Assembly: GCA_015179125.1 (NCBI GenBank)
Contig: WHVA01000472.1
Coordinates: forward strand, 1-64,000
DNA length: 64,000 nucleotides
Direction of reading: 5' to 3'
Source: Gautieria morchelliformis
Lineage: Eukaryota > Basidiomycota > Agaricomycetes > Gomphales > Gomphaceae
Position 1 is the first letter of the stretch. The number at the start of each line of letters is the position of its first letter. Below are positions 21,901 to 32,700 of the stretch, in pieces. The translations under genes were made by a program, and so were the position numbers. Under the pieces are notes generated by a model. That model was not told the origin of the DNA. It made no database searches and worked only from the letters and a program-made list of their open reading frames with translations.

Positions 21901-22441
21901 TATGATGCAAGCAATATGCTGGCATGGAAAGGTGTGTTCTGCCTCCCTGAGGATTTGCTTGACAGCGTTGTTGCAACCCAGACCGGCATCAACAAATTCT
22001 TCATCCAGAGGTGGTATGCCGATGAAGATACGTTTGAAGAAAGTAGGAGCGGCAGACGTGGCACGAGCGGCCTCCCAGATAGCGCAGTCGAGCGATCCAT
22101 TCCTTTCCACGGTGTACGTGCAAAAGAGGTGGGGTGTGCTTATATTATTTGCGGGCATCATGCAGACGAAACTGGTCCACGGTCAACTATGTACTAAGTC
22201 AAGAAAGAGCGGCAATGTAAACATACGTTTTGCACACTTCGCTGCTTGGTCTTGGATCGAGCATGCATGCATTAGGGTCGCCAGTCGATTCTTGGATGAT
22301 CGCCTTAATAGCTTCCTCCAAATTGCTAGCCTTGAACATTCCATCCTTCCAAAATGGTTTCTTCTCCGAGAACACTTTTGAGGTGAAATTGGCATAGGCT
22401 TCGATGGCTTTATCTATGGGGAGGTGGAGGTGGCCCAGCAT
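18974..22441 (-). pseudogene. Fungal NLR-type gene (patatin, NB-ARC, TPR), disrupted by a Helitron
   Basis: Reading down from 22441, the first surviving exon begins within a patatin domain (MLGHLHLPIDKAIEAYANF) and a second continues it, with WEAARATSAAPTFF and the catalytic-Asp block VDAGLGCNN (usually DGG). An NB-ARC domain follows (21394-20200): P-loop GLGGAGKT, Walker B-like LLFLDNDDD, IIVTSRN, GYLALAIVQAGA and HPLVHVWAQD. About nine 42-residue TPRs follow. Such proteins act in fungal immunity or non-self recognition: the repeats sense, the NTPase oligomerises and the lipase is the effector. Defects: the exon with the GGGIRG oxyanion loop and GTSTGG serine is absent because a Helitron begins at about 22444; the frame changes near 21410 without an obvious intron; two in-frame stops lie at 19927-19929 (CAG to TAG) and about 19905-19907 (TGG to TGA); the last TPR is cut short. 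Confidence 0.88.
18985..20175 (-). repeat. Tandem 126-bp TPR-coding repeat, about nine units
   Basis: Units of 42 codons share SKRVLGEEHPDTL and NLA-TY cores and are nearly identical at DNA level. Differences cluster in a few positions (for example LDKWKDAEELGV against LGQWNDAEDLQV). High identity between units is typical of repeats homogenised by recombination in fungal NLR sensor domains. The array is interrupted by two stop codons near 19905-19929. Confidence 0.92.
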
Positions 22442-22529
22442 TACACTATATGAAAGCGCCTCGGTGGGTTGTGGGCGTCGAGCTTATGTCAGGTTTTATG
22501 TCAGCCTTAGTCAGCTGGCCAATCGGACG

Positions 22530-22548
22530 CGAGCGGCGCAGCCGCGAG
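22530..22548 (+). repeat. Helitron subterminal GC motif
   Basis: The 19-bp motif CGAGCGGCGCAGCCGCGAG lies about 85 bp inside the 5' end, as in the other Helitron copies of the window. It has a hairpin-forming core. Confidence 0.8.
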
Positions 22549-23104
22549 CCAAGGACGCGAGTGGCGCAGCTGGCCCAAACCGGATCATGCCGGGCTGCCG
22601 GTTTGCGCCAGTCTTCTGGCTCCAGCACTCAATGCGGCTGCGCAGCGTTCTGGAGCGCGCTCGCGGCTGCGGTTTATGCCTGTCTGCCGGCTCAGGCGCT
22701 CAAAGCAGCGCTGCGCTGGCAGAACGCTGCGCAGCCGCATCTGCGCACTCCACCACCCTCCTCTCCTCTCTGCCTACTAGATAGAATAAAATTGTGTGAG
22801 AGTGAAACAATAGATAGCCTATATAGTGTAGACTACAAAAGATCTCTTCCCAGGGAGATCTCTGCTCTGAACTATTGGGGTTGACCTCTTCAGTGGGGCA
22901 GCTTTTTCTCTGCTAAGGAGCCAGGTAGTCATCCCAGGCTGCCTTAGAGGGAGCTACAATTGCATTGCAGTTCTCTTAGTGTTGACTTGCACTACTGGTG
23001 GCTGAAGAAGACATCTCCCCAGGACCAGGACCAGGACCAGGACCTTTTACTGGAATTATTCCAGTTGGATAGCCGAAGAAGACTTGGATATTTTCATCAA
23101 TCAA

Positions 23105-23335
23105 TTTCCCTGTCCCTTCCTTGGTATGTATATATTTCTCTGTGGTCTGGTGTGAGCCATCTGACATTTATTTATTTTATTTTAAATAGAAATTAATAAA
23201 TTCCCTTGACTTTGCTTAACAAACAATTACCTGTCCCTTCCTGGGTATGTATGTATTTCTCGGTGGTCTGGTGTGAGCTGTCTGACATTTATTTAATTAG
23301 AAATTAATAAATTCCCTGACTTTGCCCAAGATAAA
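23105..23335 (+). repeat. Two leader modules with splice-like borders
   Basis: Two diverged copies (about 23105-23215 and 23222-23335) share CTGTCCCTTCCT-GGTATGTAT, GGTCTGGTGTGAGC, TCTGACATTTATTTA and AATTAATAAATTCCCTGACTTTGC. Each contains a GTATGT donor-like site. The minus-strand copy at 1135-1275 has the same two modules. They resemble the leader arrays of family B in being repeated and donor-containing. Confidence 0.7.
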
Positions 23336-23490
23336 TTAACAACAACAGCATCTGCTTGCAAATGTAAGTTGAATTCTGGTAGCTTGATTGTTCCTCTAAG
23401 CTTATACCTGCATTTCTCAGGTATCCATCTACTCCAGAGAGAAATCGTCAGCAGGAGCGTGAAAGGGCAAGGGAGGAGCAGGAGGGTCAT

Positions 23491-26400
23491 ATGACATCAC
23501 CCACTGATCGGAGAGCACGTGCGCTTGCTGCTGCTGCTGTCAGAGCTCAGGACCAGCCACCCCCTCCCCCACAGCCTTTTGCCATGCCTCACCCTCCTCC
23601 TAGAAGCAATGTCGCTGATCCTTTTCAACAACCTGTGGCCGGGCCATCACGTCCTCCTATGCTTGCACCCTCTTCACGTCTGCCCATGCTGGCACCCTCA
23701 TCACGTCCTCCTAATCTCAGTCCTGGAGAGCAGGTGGCAGCCCTTCATGCTCAGTTAGCAGTTATCCCACCATTACAGCCCCTGAGAAGAAATAGGCCAG
23801 ACCCTGTACAGCCAGCTCCTATAGTAGGTTCAGCAGCCATTGCAGACTTGCGTGCTCAGGCAGCTGCATTGCGGCCTTTGGGAAGGCACAGGCCTGCATC
23901 TGTACAACCAGCGCCTCCTCCTGTAGTAGGTTCTGCAGGAGTGGCAGCATTGCGTGCTCAGGCCAATGCAATAAGACCAATGCCTCCGCTACTCCCTGCG
24001 CTTTTGCGGCCTCTTCAGCGACTCCCTGCACCTCCTCAGCCTCCTCAGCCACTCCCTGCACCTCCTCAGCCTCCCCAGATGTTCCCTGCACCTCCTCAGC
24101 CTCTCCCTGCACCTCCACAGCCTCCTCAGCCACTCCCTGCACCTCCTCAGCCTCCTCAGCCACTCCCTATACCTCGGCAGCGTCCTCAGCGACCTCCTCC
24201 TTTTATTCCACTCGGTCGCTCTAGAATAATCCAGGCAGATGTGCTGCGTCATGATCTGGGTCCCATGGTTGTTCCCTGCCCTGACTGTGGAGCATTACAC
24301 TGGAGGGCAGAACGCCTGCAGAAATCCTCAAATGTGCGACCCAGGTTTGGTGATTGCTGTATGGAAGGAAAGGTGCAGCTGGAAGACCTGCCACAGCCCC
24401 CTCAGCCATTGAAACAGCTCTTAGAAGGCCAGGACCCTGAGGCAAAAGGATTTCGCCAGAATATCAGGCAGTATAATGCTGCGTTTGCATTCACTTCTGT
24501 GGGGGCCAACTTTGACCAAGATTTGCTTCGGGAGGGTCGTGGTCCATATGTGCTCAAGCTACAGGGTGAACTGTATCATCTCCATGGCTCTCTCCTCCCT
24601 GACAATGAAGACAATCCAAAGTATGCCCAGCTTTACATATATGATCCTGCACTGGCTTTGGCAAAGAGAAAAAATCGTAACGAGCGTCTGTCTCCAACTA
24701 TCATGGGAGACTTGCAGGAAATGCTCCTGCTATGCAATCCTCATGTGCGCACATATAAACAAGCAGCTGAGAGGCTCAGAGCTCAAGAACAGAATGGTGA
24801 CATCCAGGCAAGGCTCACATATAGGGCACACAGGGATCCTAGGAGATATAATGTCCCAACTGCAGATGAGATTGCAGTCGTTCTTCCTGGAGATGGCATC
24901 GACCCTGAACCTAGGGATATTATTGTCCAGCTCAGAGGTGGACCTTTCAGAAGGGTATTGGATACCAATGCAAACTATGCCTCTCTGCACTATGTCTTGC
25001 TCTTTCCCAAGGGAGAGTTGGGATGGGAACCAGGTATTCCTTATCATGAGCCAGAGCGTGCTCGGCAGGCCAATCCCAATCCAAACAGACGGACACAGGT
25101 CACCCAAATACAGTACCATGCGTATCGTCTGTTCCAGAGAGCGAGAGAACCTACAACACTCCTGCGTGGTGGCAAATTGTTCCAGCAGTACATTGTAGAC
25201 TCCTGGGCTGCTGCAGAGCAAAGCAGACTGAGGTGGATCAGGGCCAATCAACACACTCTGCGTGCTGAGCAGTATAACCAGATGGTAGATTCATATGGAG
25301 GCTTGGACAATGACATTGGAGATGCAAACAGCTTGGGTGTAAAAGTCATTCTGCCTGCGACATTTCAAGGGAGTACACGGGACATGAATCAAAACTGCCA
25401 GAACTCCCTGGCCATTGCAACAAAGAAGGGTCCCCCTGATTTATTTATTACCATGACTGCCAATCCAAAGTGGGATGAGATAGTGGCTGAGTTGCTCCCT
25501 GGACAAACTGCTCAGGACAGACCTGACCTGGTGTCGCGGGTGTTTCACCTCAAAAAGAAATACCTCATTGACTTGATCGTCAAGGACAAGATCTTTGGAG
25601 AAACTGTCGCTCGCGTTCACACTATTGAATTCCAGAAGAGGGGGCTCCCACACATGCACCTGCTTACCTGGTTGGATAGGGAGTCCAAGGTCAAACATCC
25701 ACATGAGGTGGATTCTATGATTTCAGCTGAGTTCCCTGATCCAGAGACACATCCTGTCCTCTACCAGTTGGTCTGTGAGCTGATGACAGATGGTCCCTGT
25801 GGACAAATGAATCCAGATGCACCCTGCATGGAAAATGGCAAGTGCAAGAAAGGCTTCCCAAAGCCATTCTGTGAGGAGACCGTTGTGAATGTAGATGGAT
25901 ATCCAAAATATCGTCGTCGCAATGATGGAAGGCTGCACAATGTCAGAGGTCACATGCTGGACAACAGATGGGTTGTGCCATACTCTGCTCTGCTCTTGCT
26001 CAAACTCCGGTGTCACATCAACCTTGAATTCACCTTCAGTGTGAGGTGCGTCAAGTATATCCAAAGTATCTATACAAGGGCCACGATCGGACCACGATGG
26101 AGTTCGGTGTCAACCATGATGAGATAAAGAAGTACCTGGACGCTCGCTATGTCAGTGCTCATGAGGCCTGTTGGAGGTTGCTGGAGCGGGAAATCCACAC
26201 CCAGGTGCCTGCAGTCATGGCACTGCCAGTCCATGAAAAAGACCAGCAATCAGTCATTTTCAATCCTGATGCTGATCCGCTCACCATCATGAACAGGGTG
26301 GAGGGGTCAAAGACAGCGCTCATGGCTTACTTTGAGGCCAATGCTGCCTATCCTCATGCACGCGATGTGCTCTATGTGGATTTTCCTGAGCATTTTACCT

Positions 26401-28399
26401 GGAAAAAGAGGAAAGGGTATGGACACCACGTCAAAGGGGATATAGCATTGGACGCCTGCACTTTGCAAGCCCAAAATCAGGAGAGAGATTTTATTTGCGC
26501 ACTCTCCTCACGGTGGTCAAGGGGGCCAGATCCTTTGAGGAGCTTAGGACGGTGGATGGCATACAATGTGCTACTTACAAGGAGGCCTGTCTTGCCAGGG
26601 GACTTCTGGAGGATGATCAGGAGTGGAGGTTGTGTCTCCAGGAAGCCAGTGGCATGAAAACAGGCGCTCAGCTCAGACATCTCTTTGCCACCATCCTTGG
26701 TCATTGCATTCCCTCACAGCCTGACAGACTATGGGACGCCTTCAAGGAGCACATATGTGATGATCTCAGACATCGGCTCCAAGTCAGACACATTATCCAG
26801 GAGCCACAGGATGATCAGGTCTATGATTTTGGCCTCTTTCTCTTGGATAAACTCCTTCAGCGTAATGGAATGTCCTTGAGCAGCTTTAAAGATATGCCTC
26901 GGGTGGTAGGCGAGTGGGAGGTCCTGATTGGAAACAGGTTCATAGCTGAGCAGAGGGACTATGACCCTGTTCAAGAGAGGCAGATGGCTGATGAGGAGGT
27001 TCCCAAGCTGAATGAGGGGCAAAGGTCTGCGCATGATCAGATATTACGGTCGGCACTGGACATAGATGCTCAGGGGAAACCTAATGGACAAATGTTTTTC
27101 GTCACTGGATCAGGGGGCGCTGGGAAATCATTCACATGGAACACCCTAATCCACTCCTGTAGAGCGGAGAGTCTCATTGTGCTTGCTGTAGCCTCATCTG
27201 CAATGGCTGCACTTATCCTCACTAATGGGACAACCTCTCACAGCATGCTTGGAATTCCAATTCCTGTCCATGAGGGCTCTCTCTCCTCCATCAAAAAGAA
27301 CTCTGACCAGGCTGATATGCTGAGACTGGCCAGGCTCATCATTTGGGATGAGGCTGCAATGCAGCATCGCCATGCCGTAGAGGCCATTGACAGGACACTG
27401 AGGGATTTCCTTGACCAGCCTGACAGACCCTTTGGTGGCATCACGGTCGCCTTTGGAGGTGACTTTCAGCAGACTCTCCCAATTGTCCCTAAAGGCTCCA
27501 AGGAGGATATCGTGGGAGCTACCCTTCAGAAGTCATATCTGTGGCCAAGGATCAAGGTCCTCCATCTGACAGAGAACATGCGGGTGAGAAATGACCCTGA
27601 CAGAGCCAGGTTTGCAGAATGGCTGCAGAATGTGGGTCAGGGAAAGGATCTCCCACTAGATCATACCTTCTCACTCCCTCCTCACATGGTTTGTGGCCCT
27701 GGAATTGCAGAGCTGATCCAGGAAATATACCCTGGCATTGGCAATGCAATCCCTGCCCAGGACAATTATTTTTTAGAGCGGGCCATCCTCTGTCCCAGAA
27801 ATATTGAGGTCAATGAGATCAATTCCATGGTGTTGAGGCAGTTTCCAGGTGATGCTCAGGTCTTCCACTGTGCAGATTCTGTCAAGGAAACCGACTTTGC
27901 AGAGCAGTATCCTGTGGAGTATCTGAATTCCATAGAGATGGGCAGTCTTCCTCCTGCTCACTTGGAAGTCAAGCCTGGAGTGCCTCTGATGATGTTGCGC
28001 AATTTGGATAAGAAGCAAGGACTATGCAATGGGACAAGGTTGCGGTTGGTGAGGATGAGGAATAGAGTGTTGGAGGTCAGGATCATCTCAGGTCCACGTG
28101 CAGGAAATACTGCTTTCATCCCCAGGATCACCATTTCACCATCAGAGGGGGAATTACCATTTGTGCTGCAGAGGAGACAGTTTCCAGTGCGTGTGGCATT
28201 TGCAATGACCATCAACAAGTCTCAGGGACAGTCTTTGGGTACGGTTGGGCTGGACCTGAGATATCCAGTGTTTGGACATGGTCAGTTGTATGTTGGTGTT
28301 TCAAGGGGAACAAGCTGGAACAAAGTGAAGGTCTTGCTTGAGGAGGGTTTGAACACAACCAACATTGTATATAAAGATGTATTACTTAGAGCTCCTTGA
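23491..28399 (+). pseudogene. Helitron Rep-helicase (HUH replicase fused to PIF1-like helicase), two frameshifts
   Basis: The N-terminal 300 residues are Pro/Gln-rich with a CPDCGALHW zinc-like motif. The Rep domain follows, with the HUH motif LPHMHLLTW at about residue 720. The helicase part (26495-28399) has Walker A GSGGAGKS (about 27107), Walker B LIIWDEAAMQ, GGDFQQTLP and a final NKSQGQSLG...VGVSRGT. One base is missing at about 26063, between the two tyrosines of the catalytic Y-x3-Y motif, and another one-base indel lies near 26420. Similarity to the intact family B protein resumes in the new frame each time. The protein would nick and unwind DNA for rolling-circle transposition, but this copy should not make it. 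A PSTPER block after a CAG acceptor just upstream of 23491 suggests that the real start lies in an upstream exon. Confidence 0.9.
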
Positions 28400-28440
28400 T
28401 TTCTGATATCTACTTGATGCAAATTGATTGCTTTGATTTT

Positions 28441-28530
28441 CCCCAATGCACTTGACCTTACTGATATGTTAGACTTACCGATGTGTTAGACTTACTGATG
28501 CATTTGACCTTACCGAGGCGTTTGACTTGC
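28441..28530 (+). repeat. 18-bp tandem repeats before the Helitron A 3' hairpin
   Basis: Four to five degenerate units of the type GTGTTTGACCTTACCGAG precede the hairpin. The orphan family A end at 36400-36560 has the same array in the opposite orientation, with better-preserved units. Confidence 0.75.
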
Positions 28531-28533
28531 ACC

Positions 28534-28561
28534 CCCGCACGAAGCGCGGGTATCCACCTAG
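28534..28561 (+). terminator. Helitron A 3' terminal hairpin and CTAG end
   Basis: A 5-bp GC stem (CCCGC/GCGGG) lies 7 bp before the terminal CTAG at 28558-28561. In Helitrons such hairpins mark the rolling-circle stop point. The base after CTAG is T, as expected for insertion between A and T. Confidence 0.85.
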
Positions 28562-29579
28562 TCTAAGAGTTAAACGAGCATGGTGGGTGGTTGTGGGCGC
28601 CGCTTACAAATAATGTTACGTAAACATTAGGTCAGCAGAGCGAGCGGCGCAGCCGCGAGCCCTAGGCCCAGGCCCAGCCCAGACCGACCGGTCTCTGGGG
28701 CTTGCCGGTACACCGCTGGGTGACCTGGCAGACGCTGCGCAGCCGGTCCCCTCTGCCCTCCTTCTACCACCATCCCATCCCATCCCATCCCTCCCACCAC
28801 CTGCATCCCTTCCATTAACATCCTATCTAGGTTCTTTCTGGTGAGTTTGATGCTACTGAAACTGCCTTTTTATGTTGGTTATTTATAATTTCGCTTTTTT
28901 GGCCTTTTTTAGGCACTTTTCAAGTGATATTTGTCCTGTCACTGGTGCACTGAGTACCTGGGTGTTTCTGGTGAGTGTTATGCTGTTGTATCTGCCTTTT
29001 CCTGATGCTTATTGTGTTCTTATTTGCTATAATTTCGCTTTTTTGGCCTTTTTTAGGCACTTTTCAAGTGCCATTTGTCCTGTCACTGCTGCACTGAGTA
29101 CCTGGGTGTTTCTGGTGAGTGTTATGCTATTGTATCTGCCCTTTCTTGATGCTTATTGTGTTCTTATTTGCTATAATTTCGCTTTTTTGGCCTTTTTTAG
29201 GCACTTTTCAAGTGACATTCTTCCTGTCACAGCTGCACTGAGTACCTGGGTGTTTCTGGTGAGTGTTATGCTATTGTATCTGCCTTTTCTTGATGCTTAT
29301 TATCTTCTTATTTGCTATAATTTCGCTTTTTTGGCATTTTTTAAGCACTTTTCAAGTGACATTCTTCCTGTCACTGCTGCACTTGCTACCTGGGTGTTTC
29401 TGGTGAGAGTTATGCTATTGTACCTGCCTTTTCTTGATGCTTATTGTGTTCTTATTTGCTATAACTTTGCTTTGTTGGCATTTTGTAGGCACTTTTCAAG
29501 TGCATTTGTCCAGTCACTACTGCATACCCTACCTGGGTATTATCCCCTTTCTGGTACATTTTTGTAACTGTATCTGCTA
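28562..29579 (+). mobile_element. Helitron family B, 5' fragment
   Basis: The fragment begins TCTAAGAGTTAAA directly after the CTAG of the family A element and continues with GGTGGTTGTGGGCG, ATAATGTTACGTAA, the 19-bp subterminal GC motif (28641-28659) and an array of 144-bp leader modules. It ends where the minus-strand family B element begins (29580). It has no Rep-helicase coding part. The 5' end shares blocks with the complete family B element read from 36399 downward. It could be a truncated element or a non-autonomous derivative. Confidence 0.75.
28841..29520 (+). repeat. Array of 144-bp exon-intron-like modules in the Helitron B leader
   Basis: Near-identical units carry GTGAGT at 28841, 28971, 29115 and 29259 and GTGAGA at 29403, so the period is 130 and then 144 bp. 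Each unit reads: donor GTGAGTGTTATGCT, a T-rich stretch with TTGCTATAATTTCGC, acceptor TTTTTTAG, then about 60 bp of CACTTTTCAAGTGA...CCTGGGTGTTTCTG. The period is a multiple of three and stop-free, so a 231-codon hydrophobic ORF (28872-29567) appears. I treat this as a by-product, not as a gene. Confidence 0.85.
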
Positions 29580-29620
29580 CTAGCCAATAGACCCATGCTT
29601 CGCACCGGGTTATTTAGGGT
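29580..29620 (-). terminator. Helitron B 3' terminal hairpin and CTAG end
   Basis: The minus strand reads a stem ACCC...GGGT, then CTATTGG and the terminal CTAG (29583-29580), followed by T. Its layout matches the family A 3' end, but the sequence differs, which separates the two families. Confidence 0.8.
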
Positions 29621-29707
29621 TAACATTGCACATGGTTAGTTAATAGAATCAAAGAATTATTTGGTGAAATGCAACTACATACATTAAATACAAATGGAAA
29701 TACATAT

Positions 29708-32700
29708 TTAATCAGGCTTCAGCAACACTTCTTTGTATACAATATTAGAAGTTTTGTTCCCCTCCCCTAAAAGAATATGGACTCTGTTCCAATTAGTGCC
29801 TCTTGACACTGCAACATACAACTGTCCATGTGAAAATACCACGTATCGCAAGTCTATGCCTACCGTGCCAAGAGACTGCCCTTGAGACTTGTTGATAGTC
29901 ATGGCAAAGGCCAGCCTGACAGGAAACTGGCGACGCTGGAGCTCAAATGGCAATTGGTCTGAGGTGGGTGTCACTGTAATCCTAGGGATAAATGCAGTCT
30001 CTCCTGAAAATGGTCCTGAAATGATCCTCACAAAGAGTACCCTGTTGGTCATATTGATGAGACGCAACCTTGTACCATTGCAGAGTCCACGACCAAGGTC
30101 AATATTCTGAAGAAGCATGAGTACCACTCCAGGTTTAAGCCTGAGTTGAGATGGTGGAAGCCCACCCATGTTGAGTGAGTTGAGATACTCCACAGGATAC
30201 ACATTGCCATCTTCATTTCCTTTGACTGAGTCTGCACTGGGATAGAGACGCTCCTCCCCAGGGAATACATTGAGCACCTCAGCATTAATCTCATCCATTT
30301 CCATATTGCGAGGGCAAAGGATGGCACGTTCCAAAAAGTATTTGTCTTGGAGTGCCTCCCCAGTACCAATGTTAGGATAGATAGCTGCAATGAGATCTGA
30401 CACCTGTGGTCCACAGATCATGTGCTGAGGAAGTGTGAATGAATTGTCCAAAGGGAGATCCTTTCCCTGACCAACATCAGAGAGCCACTGAGCAAATTGT
30501 TCACTCTGGGGATCATGAGGGTCGACTGGCATATTTTGAGTAAGATGGAGGACCTTGACATGATGCCACAAAGGAGATCTTTGGATAGAAGCACCCACGA
30601 TCTCCTCCTTGTTACCTCGAGGAACGACAGGCAGAGTTTGCTGGAAATCTCCACCCCAAGCCACAGTAATACCACCAAATGGACGATCTGGACGCTCTAG
30701 GACATCCCTGCAGGTTCTGTCGACAGCTTCAACTACATGACGATGCTGCATAGGCACCTCATCCCATATGATCAAATGGACCTGCTTGAGAAGTTCTGCC
30801 AATGGTGAGCCTCTTTTGATGTCACATAGAGAACCCTCATGAATCAGAATTGGAATCTTGAGCATAGCATGTGATGTTCTGCCCCCAATCAGAAGCAATG
30901 CTGCAATTCCTGAAGATGCAATGCATAGGACAATAAGACCCCTTCCTCTGATAGAATGAGCCAGGGTGTTCCAGGTAAAAGTTTTGCCTGTACCACCAGG
31001 GCCATTGACAAAGAACAGAAGACCCTCTCCATTTATGGCTGAATGGAGGATCTCATCATGGACACGCCTCTGTTCTGCATTAAGCTTGTCAATATTGGTG
31101 GCGGCTTTTTCCAGCTCTGTAGCTGGGTCATAGTCCCGCTGCTCAGCTATCCAACGGTTCCCTACCAATCCCTCCCAGTGCCCCATTATCTGTGGCATAT
31201 CTGGGAACTCATCCAGAGACTTCCCCCCCTGACGTATGATCTTGTCAATGAGAAAGAGACCAAAGTCATAGATTTGATCATTGGTAGGATGGTGAATGCC
31301 ATGCCTATTTTGAAGCTGATACTCCAGGTCATCACAGATACGCTCCTGAAACTCCTCCCAGATTTGAGCAGGCCGAGCAGGGTTACACCGAAGGAGAATA
31401 GTGACAAATAACCTCCTGAGCTGGAAACCTGTTTGTATATGTGCAGCCTCCTGAAGACACTGTGTCCACTCTGAATCATCTTCTAACAGGCCCCTTTCCA
31501 GGCATGCAGCCTTGTAAGTAGGACAAAGGTCACCATCAAATGATCTAAGCTCCTCAAATGACGTTGCACCTCTGACAACTGTAAGGAGGGTTCGCAAGAA
31601 AAAGCGCTCTCCAGAGGCTGGACTTGCAAAATGAAGGCGACCGAGACTGAAACCCCGCTGGCGAGGTTGCCACCGCTTGGCTTGCTTTTTCCAAACATAG
31701 TGCTCAGGAAATTCCACATAGAGTAGTTCACGTGCCTCAGGATATCTGTTATTGGCTTCAAAATAGGCCATGAGGATGGTCTTAGCATCCTCTGCCGTCT
31801 GCAAAGCCATGCCTGGATCGATATGAGGATCAAATATCACATTGTGCTGCCCTGGCAAATGGACTGGAAGTGCCATGACAGGAGGGACCTGAACATGCAT
31901 TTTATATTCCAGCAGTCTCCAAGCACCTTCATGTGAGCTGACATAGCGTGCATCGAGGTACTGTTTAACCTCATCCCTCTCCTTATTAATGGTCATTGTG
32001 GTCCTGTCAGGCCCCTTGTACATATACTTGTGAATGTACTTGATAGAGCGCACATTGAAAGTGGGTTCCACATTAATATGGCATTCAAATTCCAAGAGGA
32101 GGGTGGGACAATAGGGAACCACGTCGCGGTTGTCCATGATGTTGCCTCTGACATTATGCTGTCTGCCATCATTAGGACGGCGATACTGTGGATAGCCATC
32201 TTCAGTGACAGATGTCACCTCACGAAATTCCTTTGGGAAATGTTTGGAACACTTGCCCTCTGTCATGCAAGAAGCCCGAGGACCCGCTTGTCCACAGGGG
32301 CCATGAGTCATTAGATCACAAACTAATTTGTAGAGCCTTGGATGCTCTTGCTGATCAGGAAAGACAGCCCAAACCAAAGCATCCACAGCTTCCGGTGTCC
32401 TGATCTTATCCTCCTCTTTAAACCATATAAGAAGGTGCATATGAGGGAGCCCCCGCTTCTGGAATTCGATCACATGGACACGTGCAACTGTGCGACCAAG
32501 GATACCATCCTTCATGATATGTTTGATCAATTGCTCCTTCTTGAGATGAAAAACCCTTGCAACCAAGTCAGGACGATCACTTGGAGTCTGGCCTGGCTTG
32601 AGAGCATCTTTGATTTCTTTCCACTGGGGGTTTGCTGTCATTGTCACAAAGACATCTGCTGGACCATGCTTCCTAGTGATTGCCATTGAATTTTGAAAAT

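Larger units (their letters stand above)
22444..28561 (+). mobile_element. Helitron family A, nearly complete but frameshifted
   Basis: The 5' end lies at about 22444-22448 (ACTATATGAAAGC, then GTGGG and TTGTGGGCG blocks), right against codons of the patatin exon. The 3' end is CTAG at 28558-28561, preceded by a hairpin (CCCGC 28534-28538 with GCGGG 28546-28550) and followed by T. These are the usual Helitron features: no terminal inverted repeats, a 3' hairpin and a CTRR end. The expected TC at the 5' end is not evident (CA or AC instead), so the terminus may be mutated. The interior encodes a Rep-helicase with two frameshifts. It is family-mate to the fragment at 1-1993 and the 3' fragment at 36400-36560. 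Confidence 0.88.

Noticed and set aside
28872..29567. A 231-codon frame that looks like a multi-pass membrane protein
   Set aside because: It arises from a 144-bp tandem array whose period is a multiple of three, and the hydrophobic residues come from T-rich intron-like stretches.
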